A stretch of 64,000 bases of DNA from a virus: positions 1 to 64,000 of the IMG/VR virus record IMGVR_UViG_3300025789_000035, one strand, 5' to 3'. Below are positions 8,913-22,900 of this stretch, piece by piece. The notes beneath the pieces were generated by a model, which saw only the letters and a program-made list of their open reading frames with translations, made no database searches and was not told the origin of the DNA. Positions within the stretch are counted from its first letter, which is position 1, and each line of letters starts with the position of its first letter. The position numbers and the translations under genes are program-made.

Positions 8913-10166
8913 TTATTTAACTGTTACAAACGCTGTAATTATGCCTTCATCTGAAGTATCTTTATCTGTTAATGCACGACCTATTGTATTAAATGCATTT
9001 GCTTCATTTTTTGTAGCAGACCTAGCTTTACCTTTACCAGCGCTCACTAATCTATCACCTTTGCGAACTTGTCCAATAACTTTAACTGGTACACGACCAC
9101 TTAGTGCGATTGCTGGATGTGTTTCATTAGTATATCCATGTTGGCTATTCATAACATAGGCAGCCTTCATACTAACTACACCAAATACTCTGTCACTCAA
9201 TTCATCTACCACTGCAGTAACTTCTTTGTCACCGCCTAATTCAACTACTGTTCCTTCATCATAAGTCATATCTGATTCAAAACGTTCTGCCAAGTCAGCA
9301 TATGTTGCTTGAATTGTAGATCCTGCAGTCAATGTCCATGTACCTGTGATGTTGCCTGTTGCTGCAGCAGTAAGACCAGCTGATATATTGCTAGTTGTTA
9401 ATGAAGAAGGAGTCAATGCTCCGTTGAATGGGCTACTTGGTGCACCACCTGGGCTACTTCCAGTTAAGAAAGTATATACATTTGCATCATTGTATGTTCC
9501 ACTTGGATTAAAAGGTTGTCCATTTGCGTACATATATTTGTCACATAAGATACCATATACATTTCCAGTATTGTTAACTGCTAAGTTTCCAGTTTGAATG
9601 GTTAATGCATTTCCTGAACTTGTGCCTACGGCAGACCATAATCCTGTTAATGTTCCTGTTACACTAGTTCCACCAGCAGTAAGAATTTGTGTTTTAAGTG
9701 TACTTATATTTGCGTTTGTAAATGATGCATTTGCTGCCGTAACATTTGCAGTAATCGTAGCATTGCCTGTTGTAAAGTTGTTTGCAGTTGCAATATTTCC
9801 TAAACTTGCATTTCCAGATGTAACATTACCAGTTACTACTAAATTACCTAATGTTGCAGTTCCACCTGAATTTGTACTTGTTAATGTAATCCATGCAGTA
9901 GCAGTACTTGTATTGTCAGCAGGGCATACATTCAATGTATTCTGTGAACTATTGAACCACAATTGACCCTTGATTGGATTCGCAGGTGGTGTGGGAGAAC
10001 TGAAATTTTCTAGCAACTGAACAAAGTTAGTATCAAGTGCGGCTCCATATTGACTAGAATTTCTGCCAAACAATGAAAGCGATGTGCTTGTTGTATTAAT
10101 TGTTCCATCTTGAATCGTAGTCAATACTTGACCATTGCTACGTAATATTGTATATTGTGCCGCCAT
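8913..10166 (-). CDS. Tail fibre protein with Peptidase_G2-like C-terminal domain
   Basis: 417 residues. The N-terminal 100 residues include a GQLWFNSS segment found in T4-like aquatic phage fibres. Residues about 100-190 are short Asn/Thr/Gly beta repeats (GNVTSGNASLGN type) as in triple-stranded beta-helices. The last 130 residues (ADLAERFESD, GTVVELGG, VFGVVSMKAAYVMN, SGRVPVKVIGQVRKGDRLV) match the conserved pattern of the Peptidase_G2 / intramolecular-chaperone-like domain that ends many fibre proteins. Such domains trimerise the fibre and may be autocleaved. Start ATG 10166 has a CGGAGAG ribosome site. It is probably a side-fibre or connector protein. Confidence 0.7.
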   Translation of the reverse strand: MAAQYTILRSNGQVLTTIQDGTINTTSTSLSLFGRNSSQYGAALDTNFVQLLENFSSPTPPANPIKGQLWFNSSQNTLNVCPADNTSTATAWITLTSTNSGGTATLGNLVVTGNVTSGNASLGNIATANNFTTGNATITANVTAANASFTNANISTLKTQILTAGGTSVTGTLTGLWSAVGTSSGNALTIQTGNLAVNNTGNVYGILCDKYMYANGQPFNPSGTYNDANVYTFLTGSSPGGAPSSPFNGALTPSSLTTSNISAGLTAAATGNITGTWTLTAGSTIQATYADLAERFESDMTYDEGTVVELGGDKEVTAVVDELSDRVFGVVSMKAAYVMNSQHGYTNETHPAIALSGRVPVKVIGQVRKGDRLVSAGKGKARSATKNEANAFNTIGRALTDKDTSDEGIITAFVTVK

Positions 10167-10185
10167 TTAATGTCTCTCCGTTATA

Positions 10186-10193
10186 TATTTATG
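10186..10193 (-). promoter_or_regulatory. Late-promoter-like box CATAAATA
   Basis: Minus strand CATAAATA followed by TATAACGGAGAGACATTAA and the ATG of the fibre gene. A start about 6 bases after the box leaves a short leader that retains the CGGAG ribosome site. Overlaps the 3' end of the preceding gene by one codon. Confidence 0.5.
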
Positions 10194-10811
10194 TTAAATT
10201 GTAACCATATTAGTCAAGCTTTGTACACGAACTGTATAGTCAACTTGAATTTGACGGTTTAAACTTTTTTGTACTGGATGAAAAATAACATGAGTTAGTA
10301 GTTTAGTTATTTTTCCACCATTACTATCTGTTCCGTAATTTGCTAATAATCCGATTTCGTCAAAAACAAAATCACTTTGCATGTATGTACCATTATCAAA
10401 AGCTGTCTGTCCAGATGGCTCTGAATAATCTAATAAACAAGAAACAATAATATCTGTGTAGACTTTACCTGTTGAATGGTTGCTACTCATTTTATTTCTA
10501 ATTGGATTGGTGTTTAATATGTTTGTATCATCAATGATTTTTGCATATGTTTGATTATACAAACTAGCATTTTGTCCAGTTGTATTGGTTGGTAAATATG
10601 TGATAATACCAGTAGTATCCACGCTACTACCACCGTTACCAAACCCCATTTGATAAATGGTACCTACACCCCTATTACTAAGACTATCAGCAATTGCAAT
10701 GCTCATATTTTCATAGTGAATAGCGTTGTCTTTTTCTAAAAATACTTCCTGTGTCACAGGATCATATATTTTTAGAAATCCTCTAATTGTAAATGGTATG
10801 CTATTAAACAT
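10194..10811 (-). CDS. Virion structural protein, 205 aa (T4-like aquatic phage family)
   Basis: Contains GFLKIYDPVTQEVF near the N-terminus, then GVGTIYQMGFGNGG and a C-terminal beta-rich part ending in HPVQKSLNRQIQVDYTVRVQ. This pattern recalls conserved hypothetical virion proteins encoded between baseplate and fibre genes in cyanophage-type T4-like viruses. Its ATG overlaps the stop of the upstream 48-residue gene (TAATG), so translation is coupled. The KIYDP motif is also present in that small neighbour, suggesting a shared element or partial duplication. A baseplate-periphery or fibre-attachment role is inferred. Confidence 0.6.
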   Translation of the reverse strand: MFNSIPFTIRGFLKIYDPVTQEVFLEKDNAIHYENMSIAIADSLSNRGVGTIYQMGFGNGGSSVDTTGIITYLPTNTTGQNASLYNQTYAKIIDDTNILNTNPIRNKMSSNHSTGKVYTDIIVSCLLDYSEPSGQTAFDNGTYMQSDFVFDEIGLLANYGTDSNGGKITKLLTHVIFHPVQKSLNRQIQVDYTVRVQSLTNMVTI

Positions 10812-10957
10812 TAATTATCGCCTCTAATTTGAACTATCACTTCACTGGTGTTAGGATCGTAAATCTTTACGCTGGAGCTAAAGTATATGCCGGATTGTTC
10901 GTCAACCGGCTTTTTTTGTTCTTCAACTTCAATTTTTTCTGGTTCTTTTTCACTCAT
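10811..10957 (-). CDS. Small acidic virion-associated protein, 48 aa
   Basis: A short gene from ATG 10957 to a TAA that overlaps the next ATG. The protein starts MSEKEPEKIE, is Glu/Lys-rich for 20 residues and ends with SVKIYDPNTSEVIVQIRGDN. The last half resembles the start of the 205-residue downstream protein (KIYDPVTQEVF). A GATAAATA box ends only five bases before the ATG, placing the predicted transcript start at the start codon. Function unknown. Confidence 0.6.
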   Translation of the reverse strand: MSEKEPEKIEVEEQKKPVDEQSGIYFSSSVKIYDPNTSEVIVQIRGDN

Positions 10958-10962
10958 TATGT

Positions 10963-10970
10963 TATTTATC
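10963..10970 (-). promoter_or_regulatory. Late promoter box GATAAATA
   Basis: Minus strand GATAAATA, then ACATA and ATG (10957). Same box type as at 31252, 38750, 47766, 49582 and 54452. With a T4-like start 6-7 bases downstream the mRNA would begin at or next to the start codon. Confidence 0.6.
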
Positions 10971-10972
10971 TA

Positions 10973-13900
10973 TTAATAATGTCCGTAATTTAAGAAATTG
11001 GGTACTGAACCAGTGCTTAATTGTAATGGATCACCCTTGCTATTGATGTTTTTACTTTCCCATGTCTCTGTATAGTACATTGGATCTAGTTTTACTTTAT
11101 TATTTCTACCATAAACAATGTCATATTTTGAATGAGTTTCTGAGACTGCTGAACCTAATACCCCGCGGACTAACCCAACCAATGCATTATTGATAGGATC
11201 TAATAATAAAAATCTTATTTTCTCACCGTTAATCTGTACAATATTAGTATCAGTCGTTGTAATATCTACAATTCGTGAAACATCATTTACATATATGGTA
11301 TCATCAGTTAATAGTAAATCTTGAACTAACCAAGTGCCATCAACATCATTATCCCTATATATACTCATATTTGAGTTTTTATCAATATCAATCGTGAATG
11401 TATTGCTATTTGGTGTTGCTCCTGTAACCATCGCTAATACTGTTACCACGTCCCCGCTACTAACAGAAGTTTTAGGAGTAATAGTAATTGTATTAGTACC
11501 AGTTTGGAATGAGTATAAGTCAGGGCTTATTATTTTTCCATTGATATACACTAATGCATTGGTATAGTAATAAGGAGTGACATCAGGATATGTACCGGAA
11601 TCAACTGGTTGGTCCATTGTCAATGTAACGCTACTTCCACTCAATGATGTACTTGTTTTGGTATTCAAGAATAAGCGTTTCGTTTCGTTGAATGTTGTAA
11701 TCGCAACATGATCACCTGCACTCAATGATGCAGATATGGTTAATGTATTGGCTGTCGTATCAATTGTGTAATCACTAGATGCTAATCTTAATCCATTCTT
11801 TTCAACAATTGCATTTGTTGCATTTGGTGTATTCACAGTAATATTACTTGACAAATTAAACACACTACTAGATGTATAACTGAATACTTGTGTCTCAGGA
11901 ATTGAATAACCAATTTCATACAAGTTAAGATGATTTTTACTAGTATCTAATAATGCAAAAGAAATGAAATCTATTGATTGATCATATGTATTTGCAAAAC
12001 TTATTATTGTATAGTTGTACTCACCGCCACTATAGGTGACAAAATAGTCGGTTTCATATACAAGTTTATTTCCATTATGGTAACAGACCGGGTTATTATC
12101 TTGCGGTATATATGCATGTTGTATATGTATTTCACTAAGACCAGTTAAACTATTTGTCTGTAATGGAATATTATCAGATGTACCACGAGCATATTGATTA
12201 CCATTACCAATTTCATATACTTCAACTACAATTGATTTCATTGAATCTACAGAATTAACTAATGTAACTACTTTAGTAATCCAATTGATCGTATAATCTA
12301 TAGTTTGATATAATCGTGTACCTGTTCCTGTACCATCAGTTGAATCAAACAAGAAAACACTTAATTGTGCAGGATTTACAACTAAATTAGAAAAACTGAA
12401 TTTTTGTGCAGTAACAGTAACTAGTTGGTGCGCTTTATTGAAATTTGTATATCCAATATATGAACCGCCTACATTTTGAAGTATCAAGTCATTATCATCC
12501 CAATGACTGCCAGGGGTTGTGATTACACGTATCGATACGATGTCTGTCATTACACCAGGAACTAATTCTTCTGGTCCATAACCAAATAAGAAATCATTAC
12601 CTTTAACTGTTACATAAGGTAATTTTTCTAATGGATCTATTTGATTGCTTGGTTGTCCAATAACACTAACATCCAACCAAGTTGTAGATGGATTGTTACT
12701 GCGATAAATATTGCCGCCATCTGCACCTATATACAAATATGTACCATCAAATGTAATAGAATTGAAATTATAATTTACATTAACTATTACTTTATCAAAT
12801 GTTAACCCATCACTTGAGGTTAGTATAGTACCATTATCACCTACAATTACAAATTTACCTAATGCATAAGTTGAACTATTTAATTTTGTAGTAACGGTAG
12901 GTGTTATTGTAGGAGTAGACCAAGTAGTTCCATTTAATGTAGTATATACACATCCATTATCACCTGCAACTACTATTGTAGTTGGTGAAGAACATATTGT
13001 ATATAATGTATTGGTTGTTATATATGGAGTCAATACTGTCCATGTGACACCATCTGTACTATAAATGATAGTGCTTGCATTTGTGGTTGCTGGTGCACTT
13101 GTTCCTGCATCAGATGTTACTATTGTTTCTCCGCCAACTGCTACAAAACCATCAAAATGTGATGTTACAATATTCTTGATGCAATACAACATTCTAGTTG
13201 AATTATCAGATGGTGAAACTGTTGTCCATGTTGTTCCATCGGGACTACTTAATATTGTTTCTCCGGCTGCATAATAATAACCTTGTGCGACTGTTATGCT
13301 ATTCAACACACCAGGTGGACATGATATTTGATTTACATCAAATGGTGTTTCATCAAAATGTGATACACCAAATTTATTAACAGTAGCACCAACTGTGACC
13401 CAATTCTCCAAATCGTAACTCAACATGATTGGATTTTCTGCAACACCTGTTGTTACCAAGTATTGTTGATATGGATCATAATATGTTATACTTGTAACCG
13501 ATAATGGTTGTGTACTAACTGTGTTGTTGTTATAATGAATTCCATCTGTACTAGACAACACACTACTATGTTGTGAGTTTTCAGATAAGCCAATATAATG
13601 TGTTCCGTCATATATTAGTGAAATGATATTTACATTTGTTGGGTAGAACTCTTGTCCAGCAACCACTACATCAATTGGATAACTGTCTTCTGGACTAAAA
13701 CTATTACCATAGTAAACATTATCAGGATAAGAAACACCTGCTATCAATTGTTTGATATCTTTAGGTAACATGTTACTAGTAGGACTATAGTATGTTGCAA
13801 TTCTATCTAATGCATTAAGATTAACATCATCTTGATTTACTTTTACCCATTTTGAAGCAATGAATGTACTATCATTGTTGCTTTGTATACAACGATATGC

Positions 13901-16900
13901 AATGTCATTGTATATGACATAACTGCTTTCATCATAGATATAGCTTTCACCTGCATAGATTGGCTCTGGTATGTATGCATATGATACTGGATTAGTACCG
14001 GTACTTAAACTAACATAATTGGTATATGTATAGTGTGATGCTTTCAATGGTATCTTCATCGTACTATCAACATATACCTGTACATCTGTGTTGTTTACAG
14101 GTTTAGCATAATATATGTCAAATGCATCATAACTTACACCTGTAACACGTACAGTGCTAATAGGATGATTACCTGTAGCCTCTCCTGTTGTTATGAATAT
14201 TGTAGCATCATTAGCAGGACTTGTTCCTCCTAAATTTGTACCTGCTATTACAATCACACTATTGTCATTGTAAATATTGCCAGAACTTATAACTTTTACT
14301 GTATATTCTTCTCTAAGATTGTATGGATCAAATCTAGGTCTATAAATTTCTAATTTAGCACCACTATTAAGAGTGTCATCATATGTATAGTATTCATTGC
14401 TATTGTAGAAATATATAGGTGAACCTTGAATTTGTGCCGGAGTCATTCCACTAACTGCATAATTAAAACTAACTACAATATCACCATTACCATCAGTTGT
14501 AGAATTAGTAATCGGTAACAATACACCTGTAGCACTAGCTCCTATATTTGCAGTAATAGGAATACCTGCAACTGAGACTGATGTGATTGAACCAGTATTA
14601 ACAGGTGTACCTGCATATGTAAATCCACCTTGTGCGATAGCACCCGAAGCATTTGCCGATGTTACAGTAATTACTAAGTCGTTAGCAGGTGTTGCACCAC
14701 CAAATCGTGTACCTACAAATGTAATTGTATCATTTGCAACATATCCAGTACCATAATGATAACCACTAGTAACAGTATAAGTAGATCCATTACTGGTTAT
14801 AATAAACAATGCACCAGTACCAGAACCACTAGTACTATCTTGATTCATACCCTGACCATTATTATAAATGTTCTTTACCGCTGTTACAGTTATTCTGCAA
14901 TCATTGGCAGTGGTTGCACCATTCAATAAGTTACCGGCAATAGTTATAACATCATTTACATGATACCCGGTACCAGAATGAACAATAACTGCATCGTATG
15001 TTCCACCAAGTAACATGTTATAAATTGTAAATGTGGCGCCTGTGCCACCACTAGGTGATACTGTACCAGAGTCTGGTATTGTATTGATAACTGTGCCATA
15101 GTTTAAACCAAGTGTCTGACTTATATCTGATCCTACTCCTGCATAAGGACTACTGTAAAATAAGCTAGGTTTCCAAGGCACTATTTTTGGTTCGTAACTT
15201 GTTCTATCAAAGCGTAACTTAGGACTTAAACCACGCACAACAGTATTACTTACTTGAGGTACTGCTTGAGCAGTTAATCCAAATGTATATGTCACTAGAT
15301 TAGTAGGTGGAACAAGTTGAACCTTTCCGTTACCTGCTAAACTATCTGAAAATGATTTATGTAATGTAATTTCTACTAACTCTCCACCTACTAATTGAGC
15401 AAGTACATATATGTAATAATATCCATCAGCGACTGTTGTTTGTGTTGAACTGTCACTTGTACTTCTTATTAGATCACCTGTAACCAAATATGTTGTGGGT
15501 AATACAATTGTACTGGCAGCATAATTAATTTGGTCGCTAGTAAAGGAAACATTATAACTGCTACTTATAACAATTTCAGGAACAGTTGGATAGTTCTTTC
15601 CAGGATTTACTACAGTAACTCCTACAACTCTATCACCGGACATAATTGGTTTTAATACTGCAGGTACAATAGGAGCTGGATATATTGTTGTGTCAATAAC
15701 TGCGGTAACTGTAGGTGGGTCAATATAACCTCTTCCGCTATCAAGAACTACGATTGCAGGTAAATCCATTATTACGCTTGCGCCGGCAAAATGTTCTACT
15801 ACCACTGTTTGATTTAAGCCACGTGTTAGTCCTGAAATTGTACCATGTTCTATATCTATTGTATTGTATGCAATAACTTCATTGTCAATTTTCATTATAC
15901 CTTCGATTGGTAATCCTCTAGCATTATTAACATAAAGTATACTATCAGCTGCAGATGCATATGTTTTTAGTAGACATACAATATAATTAGGTGAGTCAAC
16001 TAAACTAAGCCCGTAATTATTAATCCAATCACTATAATTGGTGTTTTGCCATATAGGGTCAGATGCCAAATAATTACCTGTACCTAATTGCTTAACATTA
16101 TAGACTAGGTTAGGACTGGTAAATTTACCACTTGTTTTATTATACAAGGGAGGTAAATCAAAGTCTGTGCTATATGTTTCTGTATTATCTTGAACAGTAT
16201 ATTTGTATTCAATATTTCTAACTACACTATGATAAGGTTTTATTTCATCAACATATCCACTTATCAATATATCATTATCTGGGCGATAGTTAGGTGTCTG
16301 TATCAATGAACGTACTACATAATCAATATCAACAAAACTTGATTTATTAAGCCACGGCAAATAATTATGTCCTGCAATATTTTCACTTTGAATATATTCA
16401 AATATCAATATCAAACTCTTGTTACGATGTTCTAACAACTCATTAACATAAATTTGTTCATTCAATGCACGTATGATGTAGCGTGTTTCAATACTAGGGA
16501 AATATCCAAAGGGAGTAGTGTCAAAGAAACTGTTACCAAATCCAATTAAATTATTTGTGTAATCCCACAACGCACTACTAAATTGTATAGTGCCATCTTG
16601 TAAACCAATACGTGACCAAATATTATTGTTGTATATGTAAATTTCACGTTTACCTTTATTGTTTTGTCTTACACCAACAATCAAACCAGATGTAGGTGTT
16701 AGTTTCAATAAATCACTATATGTACTGACTTCTACTGCTGTCTTTGTATTATTATCATAACCTGTTTGCCACCAGTATACATTATACCAGTAGTTACTTG
16801 TATTATAGTATTCACCAGTTGTATATAAGAATGAAGGGGCACTATAATCATTGATAGGATATTGTATGATTATATTATTAGCGTATGTCAAATAGTTTTT

Positions 16901-19900
16901 CAATGCATTAAAGCGATTGATAAACATACTTTGTCTAGGTCTTACATTGATACCTACTTGCAAATATGCAGGTAGTCTAAAGTTAGGAACGATTTCTCCA
17001 GCCTCATCAGCACCTGCAAAACTATCTAATAATACAGAGTATAGTCCAGTTGGGCTGGTTATACCTAAGTTATTATCAATAAAGCCCGGTAAGAAATCAT
17101 CAGCAAAATTCGCACGAATTAGTTCATATTCTGCATGTGATACACTTTGCCCATTACCAGAACTATATCCAATATGTATATTTGTATTCAATCCATTGAT
17201 ATTATCACGGCTATTATATAATGCAAATGTATTGCTTGTTAATGGTGCAAAGTATGTGATACCACTATTTTGTGGATCACTAATGTAGTTTTCTAATACT
17301 GTATCAGTAAGAGTTTTATCACCGTATAATGTATTTGTATTTCTTACCCAGAAATAGTATGTTGCATTTAGTTGTGATGCACTTGTTGTACTATATGATA
17401 CTGCATATAAGTTGGTATTATATACTGTACCAGGACCTTTATACATTGATGGATCAACTGAACTACTTATCCAAGTATATACACTAACAATACTACCTGG
17501 GAATAAATAACCCCAATAACTACTGTTATATGATAAATCATCTTGGTGATAGTCTAGGTATTTTGAGGTTGATGTATCATACCATAATTTACCTACATGA
17601 TCTTGTCCCCATGTATTTTTACCCGATGCATGTGAAACATCTGAATTATATCCTGCAGGATCGTTGCTTGAAATATAATCAATATTTTCTTTTACTGCAC
17701 CTAATAGTTTACCATTCAATGGGTCAAAATAATCTAGTGAATCTAAATTAGTATTGTCTATATTATTATACAATTGAACTTTGTTGATCTTTGCTACATC
17801 TACAATTTCACATGGACTACGATATGTGTGCCAATTTGTAATACCTTTAGTATTTTCATATATTATCACACTACCATTTTCAGCTGCATAACCATTTACA
17901 CTAGATGTCAAATTTTCTACAACAGTTATAACACTATTATTAGACGGTGCACTATAGAATAATATATGCAATCCACCACTCATATTACTATCTAATCTAA
18001 ATGTATTTGAACTTAAACCAGTAATAGCTACTACACTTCCTGAACCCGGTACAGTTGTGAAAGTTAGATTATTACCTGATGTAATGTAATCAGTATAAGG
18101 TACTTTTTGTGCATTATTAACTGTTACTAACAAATCACTAGGTTGTAGTTGACCAGGTATAGGGAATATTGTTCTTACTCCGTCACCATTATAATACATT
18201 GTATCTGTAATTGCTTTTAGTGGTAGTCCATCTACTTTTACTAACAACTGGAATATAGTAATACCATCAGCTAATGGACCAAAACGTTTTGTTGTGCCAT
18301 CACCCATAAATGTCAATGTTTGTATTTGTGTGTTGGACTTAAAGTTAGGGCTACCAACCATAATAATATTATTACTAAACGCAACACTTAATCCATATTC
18401 TGGTGTAGGACCATAATCAATAATAGTATCGTTAACTGCTTGTCCAAATATAAACTGTCCAGTATTCAATAACGTTTCTTTATAAGGTGTAACATAATCG
18501 TATACATATGCTGCACCTGCGTTAGAGAAACTATCTTCAAATATTGTTAAGTTATTATCAAATACAGTATTGTTATGTGAATTATTTGCATCAATCAGAT
18601 CAAATACTGTATTTAGGTATCTAGTTGCTCTTGGGGCAGTTACAACAAAACTACTTGCTTCATTGAATGCAAGTTTTAATCCAAAACGACTGCTATTCTG
18701 TGGATGCGGTTCACGAATAGTTTGTGTTTTTATATATGAACTAATTCCTAATTCATACAAGAAATTACCATTGAATACTGCTATGTTTAATTTATTGTCA
18801 CCGCTTATTAAGTCCTGGTTAAGCAATCTAATTCTTAATAAATTCTCTCCAGTGGGTGCATCATATACATAAGCTATAATATTAGGAACAGCAAACTCAT
18901 TGATAGCATTTGCAACATCATATGCATCAGCGCTTGCTGGGATCGTAACACGATAGCCATTCAACAATATATAAGTTGCACCTAATTGATTGTTTGCAGC
19001 AATCAGTGCAGTTATTGTACCAAACTTTTTACCTTCATTTGTATAACGGTATACTGCACCTTCTTGGCCCTTAACAGTTACATCATATGGAGTACCAACT
19101 AATAGTTCACTACCTGAAATATTACATGCTAAACTTGAACCAAATTTTTGCCCTTGATGTAATTGTGCCAATGAATCATAACTGGCTATTCTTGCATCTA
19201 ATACAAAGTTTGGGCTACTTAATGTAATGATATCGCCTGCATGTACACGAGGTCCTATCAATAAGAAACAACCTTGTGACAATAAGTTCAATACTACATA
19301 TTGATTTGTCTCTAACATAGCTCCATTAATGTATACTGAACTGCTTGGGTCTGGTACCCAAGGTAATATCAAAGTATAAAAATCAGTACTTGCAACATCA
19401 TACTGAACTTCCCAAGTTTCGCTCAAACGTGTGTATATATAAACATATCCAACATTTGCAATTGCATCATTGAAATTACTTGTGGGGGATCCAATAAACA
19501 ACTTATCCCCATTATAGCTATTAGCAATACTGCTTCCAAAGCTATTAGTAGGTACTTGACCTAATGAATATAAACCTGTTGCAGGGTCTTGTGATATTGC
19601 GTTATTTAAATTACCAACCAATGAAAACTGATTGTTAACCGATCTTACATATGTATTGACTCCAGTGACACTATAACCAATATATTCTACTGTAAAATAT
19701 GTAGTCACATCACTTATAATATCATACTTTGATGTGATTATTGTTACATAATTTGGCAACATGTTTTTATATACATATACTGCATTACTAGTGTCAGATA
19801 ATATGTAAGATGATACATGGCTAGGTCCGTAATCTAATGCAATGAATGTTTCTGCAAACAATGTTGCTTGTAAATTGCTGTTATCAAGATATAATGTTGT

Positions 19901-22900
19901 ATATTCAGAGGATACTGCTGTACCAGATACTATTTCAACTTGTGCTATACTACCCGAGGTACCAATTGCAGTAACTTGTAAAACTAAGTCATTAGTTGTA
20001 TCAACACCGCCTAAACTAGAACCTAATATAGTTAATGTATCATTTACTGCATAACCAGTTCCTAAGTAACCAAGACTTGGTGTTGCATTTAAATATGTTG
20101 CTCCATTTACATCTACATCAAATTTTACTGTACCTGTTCCGCTTGTGCTTACTTTATTTGTAGCAGTTATACCTGTCAACAAAGTACCATAATATGTGTT
20201 ATTTGCAGTCAATGTATAATCCACAATATCAGCAGTAGGGTCAAAACTAATTACTGTACCAACTGGGATAGTACCTGTTAATTTCAAATAATATTTTCTA
20301 TATTGTTGTAAGTAATTATTACTTGAATTTGGGAATCCGGTTGCTTTAAATAATACTGATTGAGAATCAGCAGGATCTGTATTTAAATTATATCCGTTTG
20401 CAACACCAGAAACTATACTTGCACTTGTTATTTGGCCGGTACTACTGACTGTTACTACTTTGATTACTAAATTATTTGTTGTACTTAAGCCATCTAAAAT
20501 AGTATAAGGTATAGTCAATATATCATTAACTGTATAACCTGTACCAGCTGCATGTATAGCAGCAGTATATCGTGTTTGATTTAGAGTTACATCAAATGAC
20601 GCACTAGTGCCACTACCACCTGTCACAACAACTGCAGGTTTAGTATATGCTTGTGGTATATAACCAAATGAATATATTGATGATGTACCAAACTGTGTAT
20701 ATTGATAGAATGTTACTCTAGCACCTGTATGAATATCACCATTAACAGTTTGATCACCCATTACTTTGAAATACTTTTTATCAGGTAATGTTGCTTCAGA
20801 TAAACGCATCAATTCGTACACTGGTGTACCATTGATTGTAATTTCTTGTGTAGATTTAATGTGTTGATATGTATATGAAGGATTGCGTTTATATACTAAT
20901 ACAGTAGGAGGAATCACCCAGGTATCAGACAAACTGTTTGTTCTATATCCATCAATACTTAAAAACAACAACTGCCCGTCACCGGATACAGTCATTGTAT
21001 TACCAACAGGTGTATCCAATGCAAAGCTAAGTATTTGTTCTGGAACCAATGCTTCAATCTCAGGTGATTGAACAATTCTATATATGTAGATGTATGTTAG
21101 TGAACTATCTGGACTAGAAACTAATAAAAACTCATCATTTCTAGCAATGGTTTTACCAAAAGGTGGAGTATGTGAAATTGTATTTCTTAGTATGTATCCG
21201 TTGTCTGTTTTTGCATAGGTATACACATTACCTAATGTACTATCACCAACAACATAACCTACTCCCGGTACATAGTTAACACTATCACCGTATGTTTCAT
21301 TACCACTGATGCTACCTAAGAAATTTTGTTTAGTATAATTTAAACTTTTCTCTAGTACTGCCCAATTGTTATTTTTATCACTATCTACCCATACTAAATT
21401 ATTTGAGTACTCATATGGTAAACTTAGGTTTAACAATCCTATAGGACTAGAAAGTCTAACAGATTCTAAATTGAATACAAACGATGCAGTACCACTAGTT
21501 ACCTGTGTCACATTATTGCTTAATGTTAATGTTATGATGTATGTGGTATTGTTTACTACTACATCTATTGTATAGTAACCATCCACTCTAGTATCAAAAT
21601 TCAATATACCAATCATATCACCAACATTTAGTAAAGGTGATTTAGTAAATGTTATTGTTACTGTTCCATTGAGATTATTAATGACATGTGTTACTCTTAC
21701 ATCTTTGATAGGTATTGCACAATACATACCCCAATCACCATTGGAATCGGCTAGGTATATATAATCATCTCCGTATAAATTATAAATTGTACTATTTGGT
21801 AATTGATTTAAGTTATAACTATAGTATGTTGTGTCATTCAAGTTAGCATAACCTGCACTTGGTAGACCTTTTGTATTTTGAGTTGTCTTGAGTGGCAATA
21901 TATTTGTATTATCTAATAGTCTTCCGTAATTGGTTAGACTATATAGTGGCACTTCTTGTTGACTTGCACTAACTGGTTTATCAACAATGACACTAACGAT
22001 TGCTGGATTACCAGTTAACATTCCACCATCTAGTGTGAATTCAATGAAGTTTTGGTTTAATATACCACCATATTCTGATTTTTGTACTAACCAATTCTCG
22101 TACATACTATAATTGAATTGAATCGCATTCAAATCAATACTTTGTAATATGTTTAGTGCATTTTCAGTACCTTTAAGTGCAATCATTGATTGATATAAAT
22201 TAACTTGACTTGGATCCGTTAGATTAATATCACTTAGATACGATCTGGGTCTATATCCAATCAATGAATATCCTAACAAGTCCGCATCATTTTGTAAATT
22301 ACTAGAATGTGTGTCATAATACAATTGACTTTCACTGGCTCTGGTATTTGGATTAGCAATTAACCCCTTATGTATATTTTGGTACTGGGTTTTAATCCAA
22401 TTACTAGCTGTAAATACGTCACTTGGAATTATCACAGGAATGTTAGCCATGTAGTAACTATTTTTATACAATACTGTATCACCTTTGTAGTATTGCGTAT
22501 TTGGAGTCCAAGGTTCTACATTACTTTGATTGATGATAAAGCCAGGTGCGTACAATGTACCATTCCAATTATTGCTCTTTGTGCCTCTTAGATAAAGTCG
22601 TTGTTGTCTCAATCCAGTAAGTAAGTTAAACACAACATCGTTAAACACAGTTACATTATTGAATACAACTGCATGTTCTACGCTACTCAATGTACTCTTA
22701 AAATAACTTATAGCGTCGGCTTGACTTAATGATTTTACAGTAAACTGTGTATCAATACGTGTGATTGCTAGACTTTCTAATGGAAATTGAACCAAATTTT
22801 GATTCAATACAAAATTATGTGTATAATCGGTAAGAGGTTGAACTACTGTACTTCCAGTATCAATTGTAAGTGTATTTGCATTTGGGTTAACATTAATAGT

